From Carnobacteriaceae bacterium zg-84 (lineage in GTDB: Bacteria; Bacillota; Bacilli; Lactobacillales; Aerococcaceae), in the NCBI GenBank assembly GCA_013874835.1, contig CP059430.1, positions 248,001-312,000 on the forward strand: 64,000 nt of DNA, given 5' to 3'. Positions 43,164 through 55,373 of this stretch are shown here, in pieces. The translations under genes were made by a program, and so were the position numbers. The notes under the pieces are model-generated. The model had not been told where the DNA came from. It saw nothing but the letters and a program-made list of their open reading frames with translations, and did not search any database. Within the stretch, counting starts at the first letter, position 1, and every line of letters starts with the position of its first letter.

Positions 43164-46052
43164 TTACTTAATCAGTGGGATAATAGAGTCAAATAATTCT
43201 TTATTTTCTTCTAACGATTGCTTGCTTCCAACAACGCATCGTGCTTTATGTGACATTGCTTTTTCAACATATGTTGCTAATTGTCTTAAATCTTCAATTG
43301 TTGTATGTAGTACTTGTGAACGCTCTTTTTGAACATCTTCTAATGTAATATTTTTTAAATAGCGATTGAATGCTACTAATCCTTTTTCATTTTCGGATAG
43401 GGGTGTATCTAATGAGCCGATTGTTCCAATAATATATTTCGTAAGTTCACGATTATCTAATGCTAATGTTTCAATAAATTCTGGTGCTTTCTCATAGGCT
43501 TGTATTGTTTTAAGCACATTTGGATCGCGGTAAGACATAAATAAGAAACTACCTTCTTTATCCAAAATAGTAAATGCGCCGTAGGCTCCACCTTGTACAC
43601 GAACAGTATTCCATAAGTATGTAAACGATAGAAGTGTTTTAAGCACGAGTAAGTGACCTGTAAAGGATAATCCATCTAAGGCAACATTGTAACCTTGTCC
43701 GACGTATTGAATGTCTTGGGATAAAGCAAATCCTTCATTTAAAATACCAAATGGTTCAATGAAAGGAACACTTTCTAATGGTTTATTTGGTAAATTTGTT
43801 AGAAATGGTTTTATCGTGTCTTGGATAGAGGTTGATGCACCTGTATAACCAATGGTTAATTTATGTTGGTTAAATAATTGAGCATAAACACGTTGCAGAT
43901 TTTGAATAAGTGTTGAAGCTTGTTCGTCAAAATCTTCCAATATATCGGCAATAAAACGATAGAAATCAATACCACCTGTAAATTGTCCATAAGCAGCTTT
44001 TGAACTGTAATAGCTTGTTAAACGATTAAACGCTACTACATGGCTCGTGCCAAAGAATTGATTTGATTCGATACGAGATTTGATTTTTAATAATTCTTCT
44101 TTTAATTTTTGTTTATCTGTAAATTGTGTGTGTAGTAAAATCTCTTTTAATAAAGTTAGTAATGTTGGTGTATATTCAGAGAATGCTTTACCACTCACTG
44201 TTAAAATTGGGATAGATACGTCGCCTTTTGTATAGGCGCTTGTATTGAAGGAAACACCGCCCGTATAGCTATCAATTTCAGTGGATAATGCTTCAACAGA
44301 ATAGTTACTTGTACCAAGATGTTCCAATAATCGAACGATTAACCCAACGTAAGTATAATCACTGTGTTGAATATGCGATATATCAAAGAAAAAGTTAAAA
44401 TAATCAATATTTCCAGTAAATGTTTTATATGTTAAATAAGTTACTGTGTCTTGTTTATCAACGATAAGAGGATAGTCACTTGCTGTTTCGTTTAAATCTT
44501 CTAAAGATAGTAGTGGTAATTTTTCTAAATCTTCTTTTGTATCGTCTGTTTGTTGAATGTGCAATAATGTTTGTGTTTCTTTTACTAAAGTATCAATGTC
44601 ATCTTTTGTCAAAGAGTTTTTATATAATTGCAAGTCTTGATGTACTTTCTCGAATGTTTGTTTGTTCAAATTCTTTTGTGGAATAGCATGTAACATCAAA
44701 ATATGCGTATTATTTAATAGATACTTACGAATTAAATCAATAAGAATTTTTGGATTTTTTTCGATGTCATCTAAGTCTTTTGTAAATCCAAAGTAACTAA
44801 ATGGATTATCATTATACAACCATGATTCCATAGCGTTAATAGCACGTACAACACCTTTTGCCGCAGCGCCTTCCTCATTGCCTTCCAATAGCATAAATCG
44901 TGCTTTGTTAATGGCAGCAGTAACCAGTTTTTGTTCCAAACCATTTTCTACAATATCGTTTAATGTATCAAAAACAATACGCTTGAAAGTATCAGCATGT
45001 TTGATGTCACTATTTTTTAAGAGAATGCTCAAATTTGATAAATGAGATGGTGCCGCATACCAACTGGAAACGTCAGATGTAATACCAGATTGTAACAGTG
45101 CTTTTTTTAATGGGGCGGCATTAGAGCCTAAAGCACCTAATAAAATATCTGATAAAATTGTCATTTGTAAATACATTTTGCTATCGGCACTTTGTCCAAT
45201 GGCGAAATTCATAGATAAGAATGTTTTGTTTTCTTCCGTTTCATCCTCTTCAATCGAATAAGAAATAGTTTCTTCTTTTATTGATTCAAATGGTTTTTGG
45301 TCAATAAAAGGTTTCACAATGTCTTTATAATCAAATTGATTAAAATACATGTCCAAATGAGCAAGTTTTTCCTCAATATCCATAGCTCCATATAAGAATG
45401 TATATGAGTTACTTGGATGATAGTAAGTACTATGAAAATCAACGAATGCATCTTGTGTTAACGTTGGAATCGAAAGAGGATGGCCTCCAGACTCATGTTG
45501 ACAAAGTGTGTCTGGGAATAATCTCGCATCAATTTCTCTATAGATTACTTGTTCAGGATCTGAAAAAGCACCTTTCATTTCGTTGTAAACGACACCTTTA
45601 TAAATCAAATCATCTTCTGGTTTTTCTAAGTGATAGTGCCAACCTTCTTGTTTTAAAATATACGGATTATCAATCAATCTAGGGAAAAAGACAGCGTCCA
45701 AATAAACGTCCATTAAATTTGTAAAATCTTTATCATTTTCAGAAGAAACAGGATACATTGTTTTGTCTGAGAAAGTCATTGCATTTAAAAATGTGTTTAA
45801 TGATCCTTTTGCTAATTCAACAAATGGTTCTTTTGTAGGGTATTTTTTAGAGCCGCATAAAACAGAATGCTCCAAAATATGCGCGATTCCATTATCATCG
45901 TATGGGATTGTCATAAATGAAATAGAAAAAGTTTTATTTTTTTCCTCATTTTGAACATAGGCAACTCTAGCTTTTGTTTTATCATGTTCATATAAGAAAC
46001 CGATACTATTGATGTCGGGTAAATTGATACGTTCTTTTAAATGAAAACTCAT
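43164..46052 (-). CDS. M16C (presequence-protease-like) zinc metallopeptidase
   Basis: 962 residues, the length of PreP/Cym1-type enzymes: four homologous domains joined by an M16C-associated region. The inverted zinc motif H58-I-L-E61-H62 is followed by SVLCGSKKYPTKEPFVEL and the NTFLNAMTFSDKTMYPVSS block; EEGAAAKGVVRAINAMESWL lies in the middle. It digests peptides in a closed chamber; with no signal peptide it is probably cytosolic. It follows a gene of unknown function by 12 nt. GGAGAAAAT precedes the ATG. Confidence 0.93.
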   Translation of the reverse strand: MSFHLKERINLPDINSIGFLYEHDKTKARVAYVQNEEKNKTFSISFMTIPYDDNGIAHILEHSVLCGSKKYPTKEPFVELAKGSLNTFLNAMTFSDKTMYPVSSENDKDFTNLMDVYLDAVFFPRLIDNPYILKQEGWHYHLEKPEDDLIYKGVVYNEMKGAFSDPEQVIYREIDARLFPDTLCQHESGGHPLSIPTLTQDAFVDFHSTYYHPSNSYTFLYGAMDIEEKLAHLDMYFNQFDYKDIVKPFIDQKPFESIKEETISYSIEEDETEENKTFLSMNFAIGQSADSKMYLQMTILSDILLGALGSNAAPLKKALLQSGITSDVSSWYAAPSHLSNLSILLKNSDIKHADTFKRIVFDTLNDIVENGLEQKLVTAAINKARFMLLEGNEEGAAAKGVVRAINAMESWLYNDNPFSYFGFTKDLDDIEKNPKILIDLIRKYLLNNTHILMLHAIPQKNLNKQTFEKVHQDLQLYKNSLTKDDIDTLVKETQTLLHIQQTDDTKEDLEKLPLLSLEDLNETASDYPLIVDKQDTVTYLTYKTFTGNIDYFNFFFDISHIQHSDYTYVGLIVRLLEHLGTSNYSVEALSTEIDSYTGGVSFNTSAYTKGDVSIPILTVSGKAFSEYTPTLLTLLKEILLHTQFTDKQKLKEELLKIKSRIESNQFFGTSHVVAFNRLTSYYSSKAAYGQFTGGIDFYRFIADILEDFDEQASTLIQNLQRVYAQLFNQHKLTIGYTGASTSIQDTIKPFLTNLPNKPLESVPFIEPFGILNEGFALSQDIQYVGQGYNVALDGLSFTGHLLVLKTLLSFTYLWNTVRVQGGAYGAFTILDKEGSFLFMSYRDPNVLKTIQAYEKAPEFIETLALDNRELTKYIIGTIGSLDTPLSENEKGLVAFNRYLKNITLEDVQKERSQVLHTTIEDLRQLATYVEKAMSHKARCVVGSKQSLEENKELFDSIIPLIK

Positions 46053-46064
46053 ATATTTTCTCCT

Positions 46065-46712
46065 TTATGCTAAGTCTAGGGCGTCAATAGCCCATTTGCC
46101 GTTGACGTGAAATAATTGTCCTTTTGGCAAATGTAATTTGTTTTCAATGCGGTTATGTACTATGTCGACTAAATCTTGGTTGTAATCAACTCTAGCTTGA
46201 TTATTCGGTGACAAGACCATAATAAAAGGCTTACCACTTTCTTCATGGAAGAATAAATGTGTGTTTTCTTTTAATTGATTTTGTTCTTGTAGTAGTGTAT
46301 GTGTGAATAACTTGACACATTCAACTTCCGTATCAAGTAATTGACTATCTAAAATATTGATTTTTTCGTAAAATTCTGTTACGTAGTTTGTAAAGCGCAG
46401 TGTGTAATCAGAATAGTCATTTGTACCACCTTCAAACATAGTTGCTGAAACATCTTCAAAAGCAACTGTGTCATTTGGGATGAAAAACACTAAAAATTTC
46501 TTTTGTGAATCTTCGTATAAACAAGGATATGTAAATGACGTCACTTCATTTGTATGCGGATCATGGGCTTGAAATAATGTTCCTTCATACAATGCTTTGG
46601 CAATATCTGGTTGCTCTTGTTTATTGATATAGTGATAACATGTCGCTTCAAATGTTTGGTTGTGTTGATTAGTTAATGGATAATTTGCTTGTTTTTTAAA
46701 TAAAACCGTCAT
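46065..46712 (-). CDS. protein of unknown function, partner of the M16C peptidase gene
   Basis: 215 residues, no signal peptide or membrane helix. Sequence features include FEATCYHYINKQEQPDIAKA, VSATMFEGGTNDYSDYTLRF and a C-terminal LHLPKGQLFHVNGKWAIDAL. I do not recognise the family. It precedes the peptidase gene by 12 nt in the same operon, so a related role is possible. The ATG at 46712 follows CAGGAGGAC; an in-frame ATG at 46751 has no ribosome site. Confidence 0.8.
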   Translation of the reverse strand: MTVLFKKQANYPLTNQHNQTFEATCYHYINKQEQPDIAKALYEGTLFQAHDPHTNEVTSFTYPCLYEDSQKKFLVFFIPNDTVAFEDVSATMFEGGTNDYSDYTLRFTNYVTEFYEKINILDSQLLDTEVECVKLFTHTLLQEQNQLKENTHLFFHEESGKPFIMVLSPNNQARVDYNQDLVDIVHNRIENKLHLPKGQLFHVNGKWAIDALDLA

Positions 46713-46849
46713 AAAAGTCCTCCTGTAAAACGAATACATACATTTTAACACAATTTTAATGTTGTTGCATTAAATATTCTTGCTGGTTTTTTTGTACAAA
46801 AAGTAGTAGGATATAGCGTATAAGAAATAGAGCATAGGAGATGAACAGA

Positions 46850-47827
46850 ATGAGTTTGTTTGAAAGTTTAAAAGGGAAAATTGTCAATAAGAATATTCGT
46901 ATTGTTTTTCCAGAAGCGGTTGATGTGCGTGTATTAGGTGCAGCAGTTCGCTTAAAAGCAGATAATTTATTAGAGCCTGTTTTATTAGGAAATGTTGAAG
47001 AAGTAACGAAACTAGCGACACAACGTGGTTTATCTATTCAAGGATTGACTATTATTGACCCAAAAACATATGATAAAAAAGAAGAAATGGTGAATGCTTT
47101 TGTAGAACGCCGTAATGGGAAAGTGTCTAAAGAAGATGCGTATACTTTATTAGAAGATGAAAACTACTTTGGAACAATGCTTGTTTATATGGACTTAGTA
47201 GATGGTTTAGTGTCTGGAGCAATTCATTCGACGGGCGATACTGTTCGACCTGCTCTACAAATCATTAAAACAAAACCAGGTATTAGTAAAACAAGTGGAG
47301 CATTTGTGATGATACGTGGCGATAGAGAACGTTATGTGTTTAGTGATTGTGCAATTAACTTAGAACCAACAGCACAAGAATTAGCAGAAATTGCTGTTGA
47401 AAGTGCAAAAACAGCAGAAATTTTTGATATTGAACCAAATGTAGCGATGTTAAGTTTCTCAACAAAAGGTTCTGCTAAAGGTGAGAGTGTTTCTAAAGTT
47501 GTAGAAGCTGCTCAAATTGCAAAAACATTAGCACCACAATACAATATCGACGGGGAATTACAGTTTGATGCAGCATTTGTGCCAAGTGTTGCTGAACAAA
47601 AAGCACCAGATTCATCAGTTGCAGGTAAAGCAACAGTTTTTGTTTTCCCTGAAATTCAATCTGGAAATATTGGCTATAAAATCGCACAACGCTTAGGCGG
47701 ATTCGAAGCTATTGGTCCCATTTTACAAGGGTTAAACAAACCAATTTCAGATTTATCTCGTGGTTGTAATGAAGAAGATGTTTATAAATTAGCGATTATT
47801 ACAGCAAATCAAAGTTTATTGAAATAG
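46850..47827 (+). CDS. pta: phosphate acetyltransferase
   Basis: 325 residues, single catalytic domain. VFPEAVDVRVLGAAVRL, YFGTMLVYMDLVDGLVSGAI, the phosphate/CoA-binding STGDTVRPALQII and FPEIQSGNIGYKIAQRLGG are diagnostic. It converts acetyl-CoA and phosphate to acetyl phosphate, which acetate kinase turns into ATP; acetyl phosphate can also charge response regulators. AGGAG is 9 nt before the ATG at 46850; the ATG at 46841 abuts it. Single gene with a terminator. Confidence 0.97.
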   Translation: MSLFESLKGKIVNKNIRIVFPEAVDVRVLGAAVRLKADNLLEPVLLGNVEEVTKLATQRGLSIQGLTIIDPKTYDKKEEMVNAFVERRNGKVSKEDAYTLLEDENYFGTMLVYMDLVDGLVSGAIHSTGDTVRPALQIIKTKPGISKTSGAFVMIRGDRERYVFSDCAINLEPTAQELAEIAVESAKTAEIFDIEPNVAMLSFSTKGSAKGESVSKVVEAAQIAKTLAPQYNIDGELQFDAAFVPSVAEQKAPDSSVAGKATVFVFPEIQSGNIGYKIAQRLGGFEAIGPILQGLNKPISDLSRGCNEEDVYKLAIITANQSLLK

Positions 47828-47835
47828 ATATTGAA

Positions 47836-47864
47836 AGACGACCAAGCGTTATGCTCGGTCGTCT
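47836..47864. terminator. terminator between pta and ytxH
   Basis: AGACGACC and GGTCGTCT pair, extended by AGC/GCT in the loop, with the tail GTTTTGTT on the plus side. The ytxH stop codon lies in the loop, so the convergent genes share the hairpin. Confidence 0.8.
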
Positions 47865-48199
47865 GTTTTGTTCATGTTTTTTAAATCTTCTTGCAAAGTC
47901 TGTAGTTTTTCTTGAATGCGTCTAAAACGAGGCTGGTTTTCTTGTGTAAATTGTTTTACACGACGTTGTACATCTTGAATAGTTTCCTGTAAAAAAGGTG
48001 CAGCATCATCTTTTAAATAGGCAACTTGTTCTTTTACATCACCTACTGATGACATAAGACTTTTACTTGATTGTTTAATATTATCAATGGCTATTTTAGC
48101 ATGCTCTAATTGTTCTTCACGTTTTTGTTTAGGTGTTAATAAAACATACGCGCCTGATAAAGAGCCTACCCATAACGCTGCTTTTATTAGTTTTTTCAT
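47849..48199 (-). CDS. YtxH-like membrane-anchored protein
   Basis: 116 residues. One N-terminal membrane anchor (about 5-22, then LTPKQKREEQ), followed by amphipathic helices likely to form a coiled coil (ISSVGDVKEQ-type stretch to QEDLKNMNK). It matches the YtxH general-stress family of unknown function. It follows the HIT gene by 9 nt, the arrangement common in Lactobacillales near prsA and ecsAB, which are not in this window. Confidence 0.82.
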   Translation of the reverse strand: MKKLIKAALWVGSLSGAYVLLTPKQKREEQLEHAKIAIDNIKQSSKSLMSSVGDVKEQVAYLKDDAAPFLQETIQDVQRRVKQFTQENQPRFRRIQEKLQTLQEDLKNMNKTDDRA

Positions 48200-48208
48200 A
48201 ATGACCTC

Positions 48209-48631
48209 TTAAAATTGATTTTTAATATTTTGTGCAATTTCTTGCATCATGTCACTAGTGTAGTCGTCCATATTCGAACGCATTGTTAAAGCAAAGTCAT
48301 CCTCATTTGTGTAGCGTGGTATTAAATGGATATGTGAATGAAAAACACTTTGATACGCCAATTCTTTATTATTGTTGACAATATTTAATCCTTGCATATC
48401 TGGAAATGCTTTTTGTAAAGCATTAGCAACTTTAGGAATGGCTGTTGCTAGATGTGTAGCAATACTAGGTGTCCATTCAAAAACATCTTTGACGTGCTCT
48501 TTTGGGATGATGAGAGTATGTCCTTTTGTGACTTGTGTAATGTCTAAAAAGGCAAAAACAAAGTCGTCTTCATATACTTTATAACTTGGAATATTTCCTT
48601 TTAAAATGTTGCAAAATATACAATCTGTCAT
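48209..48631 (-). CDS. hit: HIT family nucleotide hydrolase
   Basis: 140 residues. The histidine triad is in FHSHIHLIPRY; the N-terminus CIFCNILKGNIPSYKVYEDD gives the zinc-binding CxxC of bacterial Hint proteins. It hydrolyses purine nucleoside phosphoramidates. GGGGAGGAAATC is a strong ribosome site. First gene of a two-gene operon with ytxH. Confidence 0.95.
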   Translation of the reverse strand: MTDCIFCNILKGNIPSYKVYEDDFVFAFLDITQVTKGHTLIIPKEHVKDVFEWTPSIATHLATAIPKVANALQKAFPDMQGLNIVNNNKELAYQSVFHSHIHLIPRYTNEDDFALTMRSNMDDYTSDMMQEIAQNIKNQF

Positions 48632-48701
48632 GAGATTTCCTCCCCAAATATTAATACCCTCACTCTAACATAAAAAAAAGTGAAAAACAACGAAAAAAAT
48701 T

Positions 48702-48730
48702 TTGATAAATCGACAAAGTAGTGATACAAT
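48702..48730 (+). promoter_or_regulatory. promoter of the ATP synthase operon
   Basis: TTGATA (48702-48707), 17 bp, TACAAT (48725-48730), 66 nt before atpB. Confidence 0.72.
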
Positions 48731-48796
48731 AATACCATTCGCATAAAATCCTTTCATTTTATGAGAGATGCTAGCATATTGAAAAGAGGTGAAAAT

Positions 48797-49519
48797 ATGG
48801 GCGGCAAACCAATAATTTTTGAGTTATTTGGCATTGAAATAACATTTTCAATCGTTTTATCAACTCTTATAACCTGTGCGAGTGTTATTGTATTTACATA
48901 TTTTACAACTAAAAAACTATCAATCCGACCAAACCGTGGCCAGACTGTAATGGAGATGTTGGTGAATTTTATCAAAGATATTGTGACAAATAATGTGAAG
49001 TGGGAAGTAGCAGGCAAACCACTAACCATATTTGGAACAACTTTGTTTCTGTTCATTTTAATGTCTAACTTACTAGACTTGCCATTTTTTGTTGAAGCAG
49101 GTGGATATTCTTTCTGGAATGCTCCAACAGCTAATGCGGTAGTATGTTTAGTTTTGTCCTTAATGGTTATTTTATTAAGTCACTATTTAGGGATACAACG
49201 TTTCGGGTTTAAAAAATATGTATCTAAAAATTATTTAGAACCCGTGAAGTTTTTGCTTCCTTTAAAAATTTTAGAGGAATTTACGAATACGTTAACACTG
49301 GCTTTACGTCTGTATGGAAATATTTATGCAGGTGAAGTTTTAATCGCATTACTTGCCCAAATGAGTTTGGCAGCTGGATTGGGAACCATTATTCCAGCAG
49401 TTGTTTTAACTGTTATATGGCAAGCATTCTCTGTTATGGTAGCAGGTATTCAAGCGTATGTATTTACGACACTATCTATGGTTTATATTGGTCATAAATT
49501 AGAAGATAGCCATGATTAA
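48797..49519 (+). CDS. atpB: ATP synthase Fo subunit a
   Basis: 240 residues, five to six membrane helices. The proton half-channel helix ILEEFTNTLTLALRLYGNIY contains the essential Arg; the next block is AGEVLIALLAQM. It meets the c-ring in the membrane. The ATG at 48797 follows AGAGGTGAAA; a frame starting at 48761 has no ribosome site. First gene of atpBEFHAGDC; no atpI precedes it. Confidence 0.96.
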   Translation: MGGKPIIFELFGIEITFSIVLSTLITCASVIVFTYFTTKKLSIRPNRGQTVMEMLVNFIKDIVTNNVKWEVAGKPLTIFGTTLFLFILMSNLLDLPFFVEAGGYSFWNAPTANAVVCLVLSLMVILLSHYLGIQRFGFKKYVSKNYLEPVKFLLPLKILEEFTNTLTLALRLYGNIYAGEVLIALLAQMSLAAGLGTIIPAVVLTVIWQAFSVMVAGIQAYVFTTLSMVYIGHKLEDSHD

Positions 49520-49554
49520 ATGATTTATAGAAAAGATTGAGGAGATGACAAAAA

Positions 49555-49776
49555 ATGGAATTAAAATTTATCGCAATTGCAATTGTAATGGGGTTAGCAG
49601 CATTTGGTTCTGCTTTAGCGAATGCCCGTGTTGTATCAAAAGCTATTGAAAGTATGACACGTCAACCAGAATTAAAGGGTTCAATTATGAGTACAATGTT
49701 TATTGGTATTGGTATGATTGAAGCCATTCCTTTATTAGGTGTTATTGTTGGATTCTTGATGTTATTTGTGTACTAA
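49555..49776 (+). CDS. atpE: ATP synthase Fo subunit c
   Basis: 73 residues, a helical hairpin. The proton-carrying carboxylate is Glu56 in GIGMIEAIPLLG and the loop has the conserved RQPEL. The ion-binding helix lacks the Gln/Ser-Thr ligands of sodium types by eye, so proton use is assumed. Forms the rotor ring. Confidence 0.96.
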   Translation: MELKFIAIAIVMGLAAFGSALANARVVSKAIESMTRQPELKGSIMSTMFIGIGMIEAIPLLGVIVGFLMLFVY

Positions 49777-49812
49777 TATCAAACCAAATAAGTAGTAGGA
49801 AGGAAAGAAAAT

Positions 49813-50328
49813 ATGAATTCTATCATTTTATCTAGTGAACAAACCAGTGTTTCTTCTGTTTTAGGGAATTCATTAGTCATTCTTGTTTCATTCCTTATCT
49901 TATTGTTTATTTTAAGTAAATTTTCTGTAGGTCCTATTTTGAAAATGATGGAAAAACGTGAAAAAGAAGTAAATGATCAATTAGATAATGCACAAAGAAA
50001 AGAAGAAGAGGCTATCTCTCATGAAAAAGAGGCGAAAGCAGCTATTCATGAGGCGCAATTAAAATCACAACATTTAATTACGAAAGCAAAAGAGACTGGT
50101 GAAAAAATAAAAGATGATGCCTCTCGTGCCGCAAGACAAGAAACAATTCGTATTCGTCAAGAGGCACAAGAAGCACTTGAACATGAAAGAGAAGCAACAA
50201 TGGCGTCTTTAACAGAGCAAGTTGCAGGTATGAGTGTTGAGTTAACAGAAAAATTATTGAAACGTGAAATTACGCAACAAGATCATCAAGCACTTATTGA
50301 TGAGTTTATTGAAGGGTTGGAAAAATAG
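49813..50328 (+). CDS. atpF: ATP synthase Fo subunit b
   Basis: 171 residues. One membrane helix (about 18-38, VILVSFLILLFILSKF), then the conserved Pro-x-x-K/M turn and a long charged helix that dimerises as the outer stalk. AGGAAGGAAAG precedes the ATG. It ends one base before atpH. Confidence 0.95.
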   Translation: MNSIILSSEQTSVSSVLGNSLVILVSFLILLFILSKFSVGPILKMMEKREKEVNDQLDNAQRKEEEAISHEKEAKAAIHEAQLKSQHLITKAKETGEKIKDDASRAARQETIRIRQEAQEALEHEREATMASLTEQVAGMSVELTEKLLKREITQQDHQALIDEFIEGLEK

Positions 50329-50841
50329 ATGAGAGATGTTTACAATGAACGTGTCACAACACTTTATGAATTGGCAAAATCTCGACATCATTTAGAAGAG
50401 GTTTACAATGATTTTCAAGTGTTTAAAGACGGTGTAGGTGGAGAAATGCCATTTACGCAAATGATGACACGTGAGAATATAACAAATTCAAGTAAGGCAG
50501 CATTGTTACAGGATATTTGTCAGTATTTCCAAGAAGAGACACGTCAATTCATTCAATATTTTATTGACGAAGCACAATATGGTTACATTTATAGAGCCAT
50601 TAAATATTTTGAACAAATTTATGCAAAATACCATGTGGATATTACAACAGCTATTCCATTAACGCAAGAACAGATTGATAGTATCGTATCAGCGATTTCA
50701 AAAAAAATGAAAATGTCGGTAGATACGTGTACAACGATTGTTGATGAGGACGTCATTGGTGGTGTAAAAGTAAAATCGGCAGATTTTGTATTGGATGCGA
50801 CGTTACTAGCAAAATTAAAAGCGTTTAAAGAAACTTTTTAA
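50329..50841 (+). CDS. atpH: ATP synthase F1 subunit delta
   Basis: 170 residues, OSCP/delta family: helical N-terminus and the C-terminal block VDEDVIGGVKVKSADFVLDATL. It joins the b-stalk to F1. It follows atpF with no gap. No close ribosome site, so it is probably translationally coupled. Confidence 0.92.
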   Translation: MRDVYNERVTTLYELAKSRHHLEEVYNDFQVFKDGVGGEMPFTQMMTRENITNSSKAALLQDICQYFQEETRQFIQYFIDEAQYGYIYRAIKYFEQIYAKYHVDITTAIPLTQEQIDSIVSAISKKMKMSVDTCTTIVDEDVIGGVKVKSADFVLDATLLAKLKAFKETF

Positions 50842-50862
50842 GTGATTGAGGTGAGAAACAGA

Positions 50863-52377
50863 ATGACAAATCGTGCCATTGAAATTAGTGCGGCAATTAA
50901 AGAGCGAGTAAGAGCGTTTAAAACAGATAATAAAATTAGCGAGATTGGTGAAGTCAGTTTTGTCGGAGACGGAATTGCTAGAGCAACAGGTTTAACAAAT
51001 GTCATGTCAAATGAGATGGTTATTTTTGAAAATGGCACTGTTGGTGTAGCACAAAACCTTGAAAAAAATGATGTTGGTATCATTATTTTGGGAGAGTATA
51101 CACATATTCACGAGGGAGATACGGTCAAACGTACTGGAGAAATTTTAGATGTTCCAGTTGGTGAGGCGATGATAGGTCGTGTTGTGAATGCTCTTGGAGA
51201 TCCAATTGACGGTAAAGGTCCTATTCATACGAGTAAACGTAGACCCGTGGAAGTTGAAGCGCCGGGAATTATGGATCGTCAGTCCGTTAATGAATCATTG
51301 CCAACTGGATTAAAAGTTGTAGATGCTTTAGTGCCAATTGGTAAAGGGCAACGTGAGTTAATTATCGGAGATAGACAAACAGGAAAAACAGCCGTTGCGA
51401 TTGATGCGATTTTAAACCAAAAAGGCAAAGATACATTATGTATTTATGTTGCGATTGGTCAAAAAGAATCAACAGTAAAAGCATTAGTTGATGTACTAGA
51501 AAAAAATGGAGCAATGAGTTATACGACAGTTGTATCAGCAAGTGCATCTCAACCTGCTCCGATGTTATATATTGCACCTTATGCAGGAACAGCTATCGGT
51601 GAAGAATTTATGTATAGCGGAAAAGATGTGTTAATTGTTTATGATGATTTATCAAAACAAGCGGCAGCATATCGTGAAATATCATTATTATTACGTCGTC
51701 CACCAGGTCGTGAAGCATATCCAGGGGATGTTTTCTACTTGCATTCAAGATTATTAGAGCGTTCAGCTCGCTTGTCAGATGCATTAGGTGGAGGCTCTTT
51801 GACAGCTTTGCCAATTATTGAAACTCAAGCAGGTGATATTTCCGCGTATATTCCAACGAATGTTATTTCGATTACAGACGGACAAATTTTCTTACAACGT
51901 GACTTATTTGCTTCGGGTGTTAGACCAGCGTTAGCTGCGGGATTATCTGTATCTCGTGTTGGTGGAGCAGCACAAATAAAAGCGATGAAGAAAGTAGCAG
52001 GGACATTACGTATTGACTTGGCAAGTTATCGTGAATTAGAAGCGTTTACGCAGTTTGGTTCTGATTTAGATGCAGCTACACAGCGTAAATTGAATAGAGG
52101 GAAACGTACCGTAGAAGTATTGAAGCAATCGCAACATGCACCACTTAGTGTAGAAAAACAAGTCGTGATTTTATATGCACTAACACATGGTTATTTAGAT
52201 GCGATTTCTATTAGTGATATTCGTGATTTTGAAGAAGGTTTATATGACTATTTAAATGTAGAAGCACCGGAATTGTTGGCGTACATTAAAGATACTGGTA
52301 ATTTGCCAGATGAAGAAGCATTATCTAATGCAATTAAGTCTTATAAAGAAGCGTTTGTTCCAGCTGCAATGCATTGA
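50863..52377 (+). CDS. atpA: ATP synthase F1 subunit alpha
   Basis: 504 residues, normal length. Walker [35 protein letters not shown], and the arginine finger in ISITDGQIF...[17 protein letters not shown]. It carries the non-catalytic nucleotide sites. The ATG at 50863 is 10 nt after GAGGTGA; a GTG at 50842 abuts atpH and has no ribosome site. Confidence 0.97.
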   Translation: MTNRAIEISAAIKERVRAFKTDNKISEIGEVSFVGDGIARATGLTNVMSNEMVIFENGTVGVAQNLEKNDVGIIILGEYTHIHEGDTVKRTGEILDVPVGEAMIGRVVNALGDPIDGKGPIHTSKRRPVEVEAPGIMDRQSVNESLPTGLKVVDALVPIGKGQRELIIGDRQTGKTAVAIDAILNQKGKDTLCIYVAIGQKESTVKALVDVLEKNGAMSYTTVVSASASQPAPMLYIAPYAGTAIGEEFMYSGKDVLIVYDDLSKQAAAYREISLLLRRPPGREAYPGDVFYLHSRLLERSARLSDALGGGSLTALPIIETQAGDISAYIPTNVISITDGQIFLQRDLFASGVRPALAAGLSVSRVGGAAQIKAMKKVAGTLRIDLASYRELEAFTQFGSDLDAATQRKLNRGKRTVEVLKQSQHAPLSVEKQVVILYALTHGYLDAISISDIRDFEEGLYDYLNVEAPELLAYIKDTGNLPDEEALSNAIKSYKEAFVPAAMH

Positions 52378-52392
52378 TGAAGAAAGAGGTGA

Positions 52393-54834
<2,442 letters not shown>

Positions 54835-54846
54835 TGGGTGATGATA

Positions 54847-55281
54847 ATGAGTGAAGAAAAACTAATTAGAGTCAATATTGTGACGCCTGATGGAGTTGTA
54901 TTCACACACAGGGCACAGTATGTATCTGTGAAAACACCTATCGGAGGGTTGACTATTTTACCAAACCATATTCCGATTGTGACAACATTATCCATTGGTC
55001 CAGTAACAATTAAAAGAAGACAAGATAAAGGTTTTGAAAATTATGTTGCTGTAAATGGAGGCATGCTTCAATTTTCAAATAATGTATGCAATATTGTTGC
55101 CGATACAGCGGAAAGAGCACGTGATATTGATAGAGAGCGTGCTGAACGTGCAAAAGAACGTGCCGAACGTGCTTTACATGAGGCAGAAGAATTGCATGAC
55201 ATGGCTAAACTTAACCGTGCTAAAATTGCGTTGAACAAAGCAATTAACCGTATCGGTGTAAGTAGCCGTTATGGAAAATAG
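54847..55281 (+). CDS. atpC: ATP synthase F1 subunit epsilon
   Basis: 144 residues. N-terminal beta-sandwich (VNIVTPDGVVF, TPIGGLTILPNH) and a C-terminal two-helix hairpin rich in Ala, Glu and Arg (ERARDIDRERAERAKERAER). It couples and inhibits rotation. The ATG at 54847 follows GGGTGATGAT; an in-frame ATG three codons upstream (54838) is possible. Last gene of the operon, followed by a terminator. Confidence 0.95.
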   Translation: MSEEKLIRVNIVTPDGVVFTHRAQYVSVKTPIGGLTILPNHIPIVTTLSIGPVTIKRRQDKGFENYVAVNGGMLQFSNNVCNIVADTAERARDIDRERAERAKERAERALHEAEELHDMAKLNRAKIALNKAINRIGVSSRYGK

Positions 55282-55331
55282 TAATGTTTATAAAAAACAT
55301 ACGTAAGGATTTTAGGAAATAATCCAAAGTT

Positions 55332-55373
55332 AAAAAGTGCAGGCAACATGATAAAATGTTATCTGCACTTTTT
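55332..55373 (+). terminator. terminator of the ATP synthase operon
   Basis: AAAAAGTGCAG and CTGCACTTTTT form the outer stem, AACAT/ATGTT an inner one. The T5 tail ends at 55373 and the ISL3 remnant starts at 55374. Confidence 0.88.
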
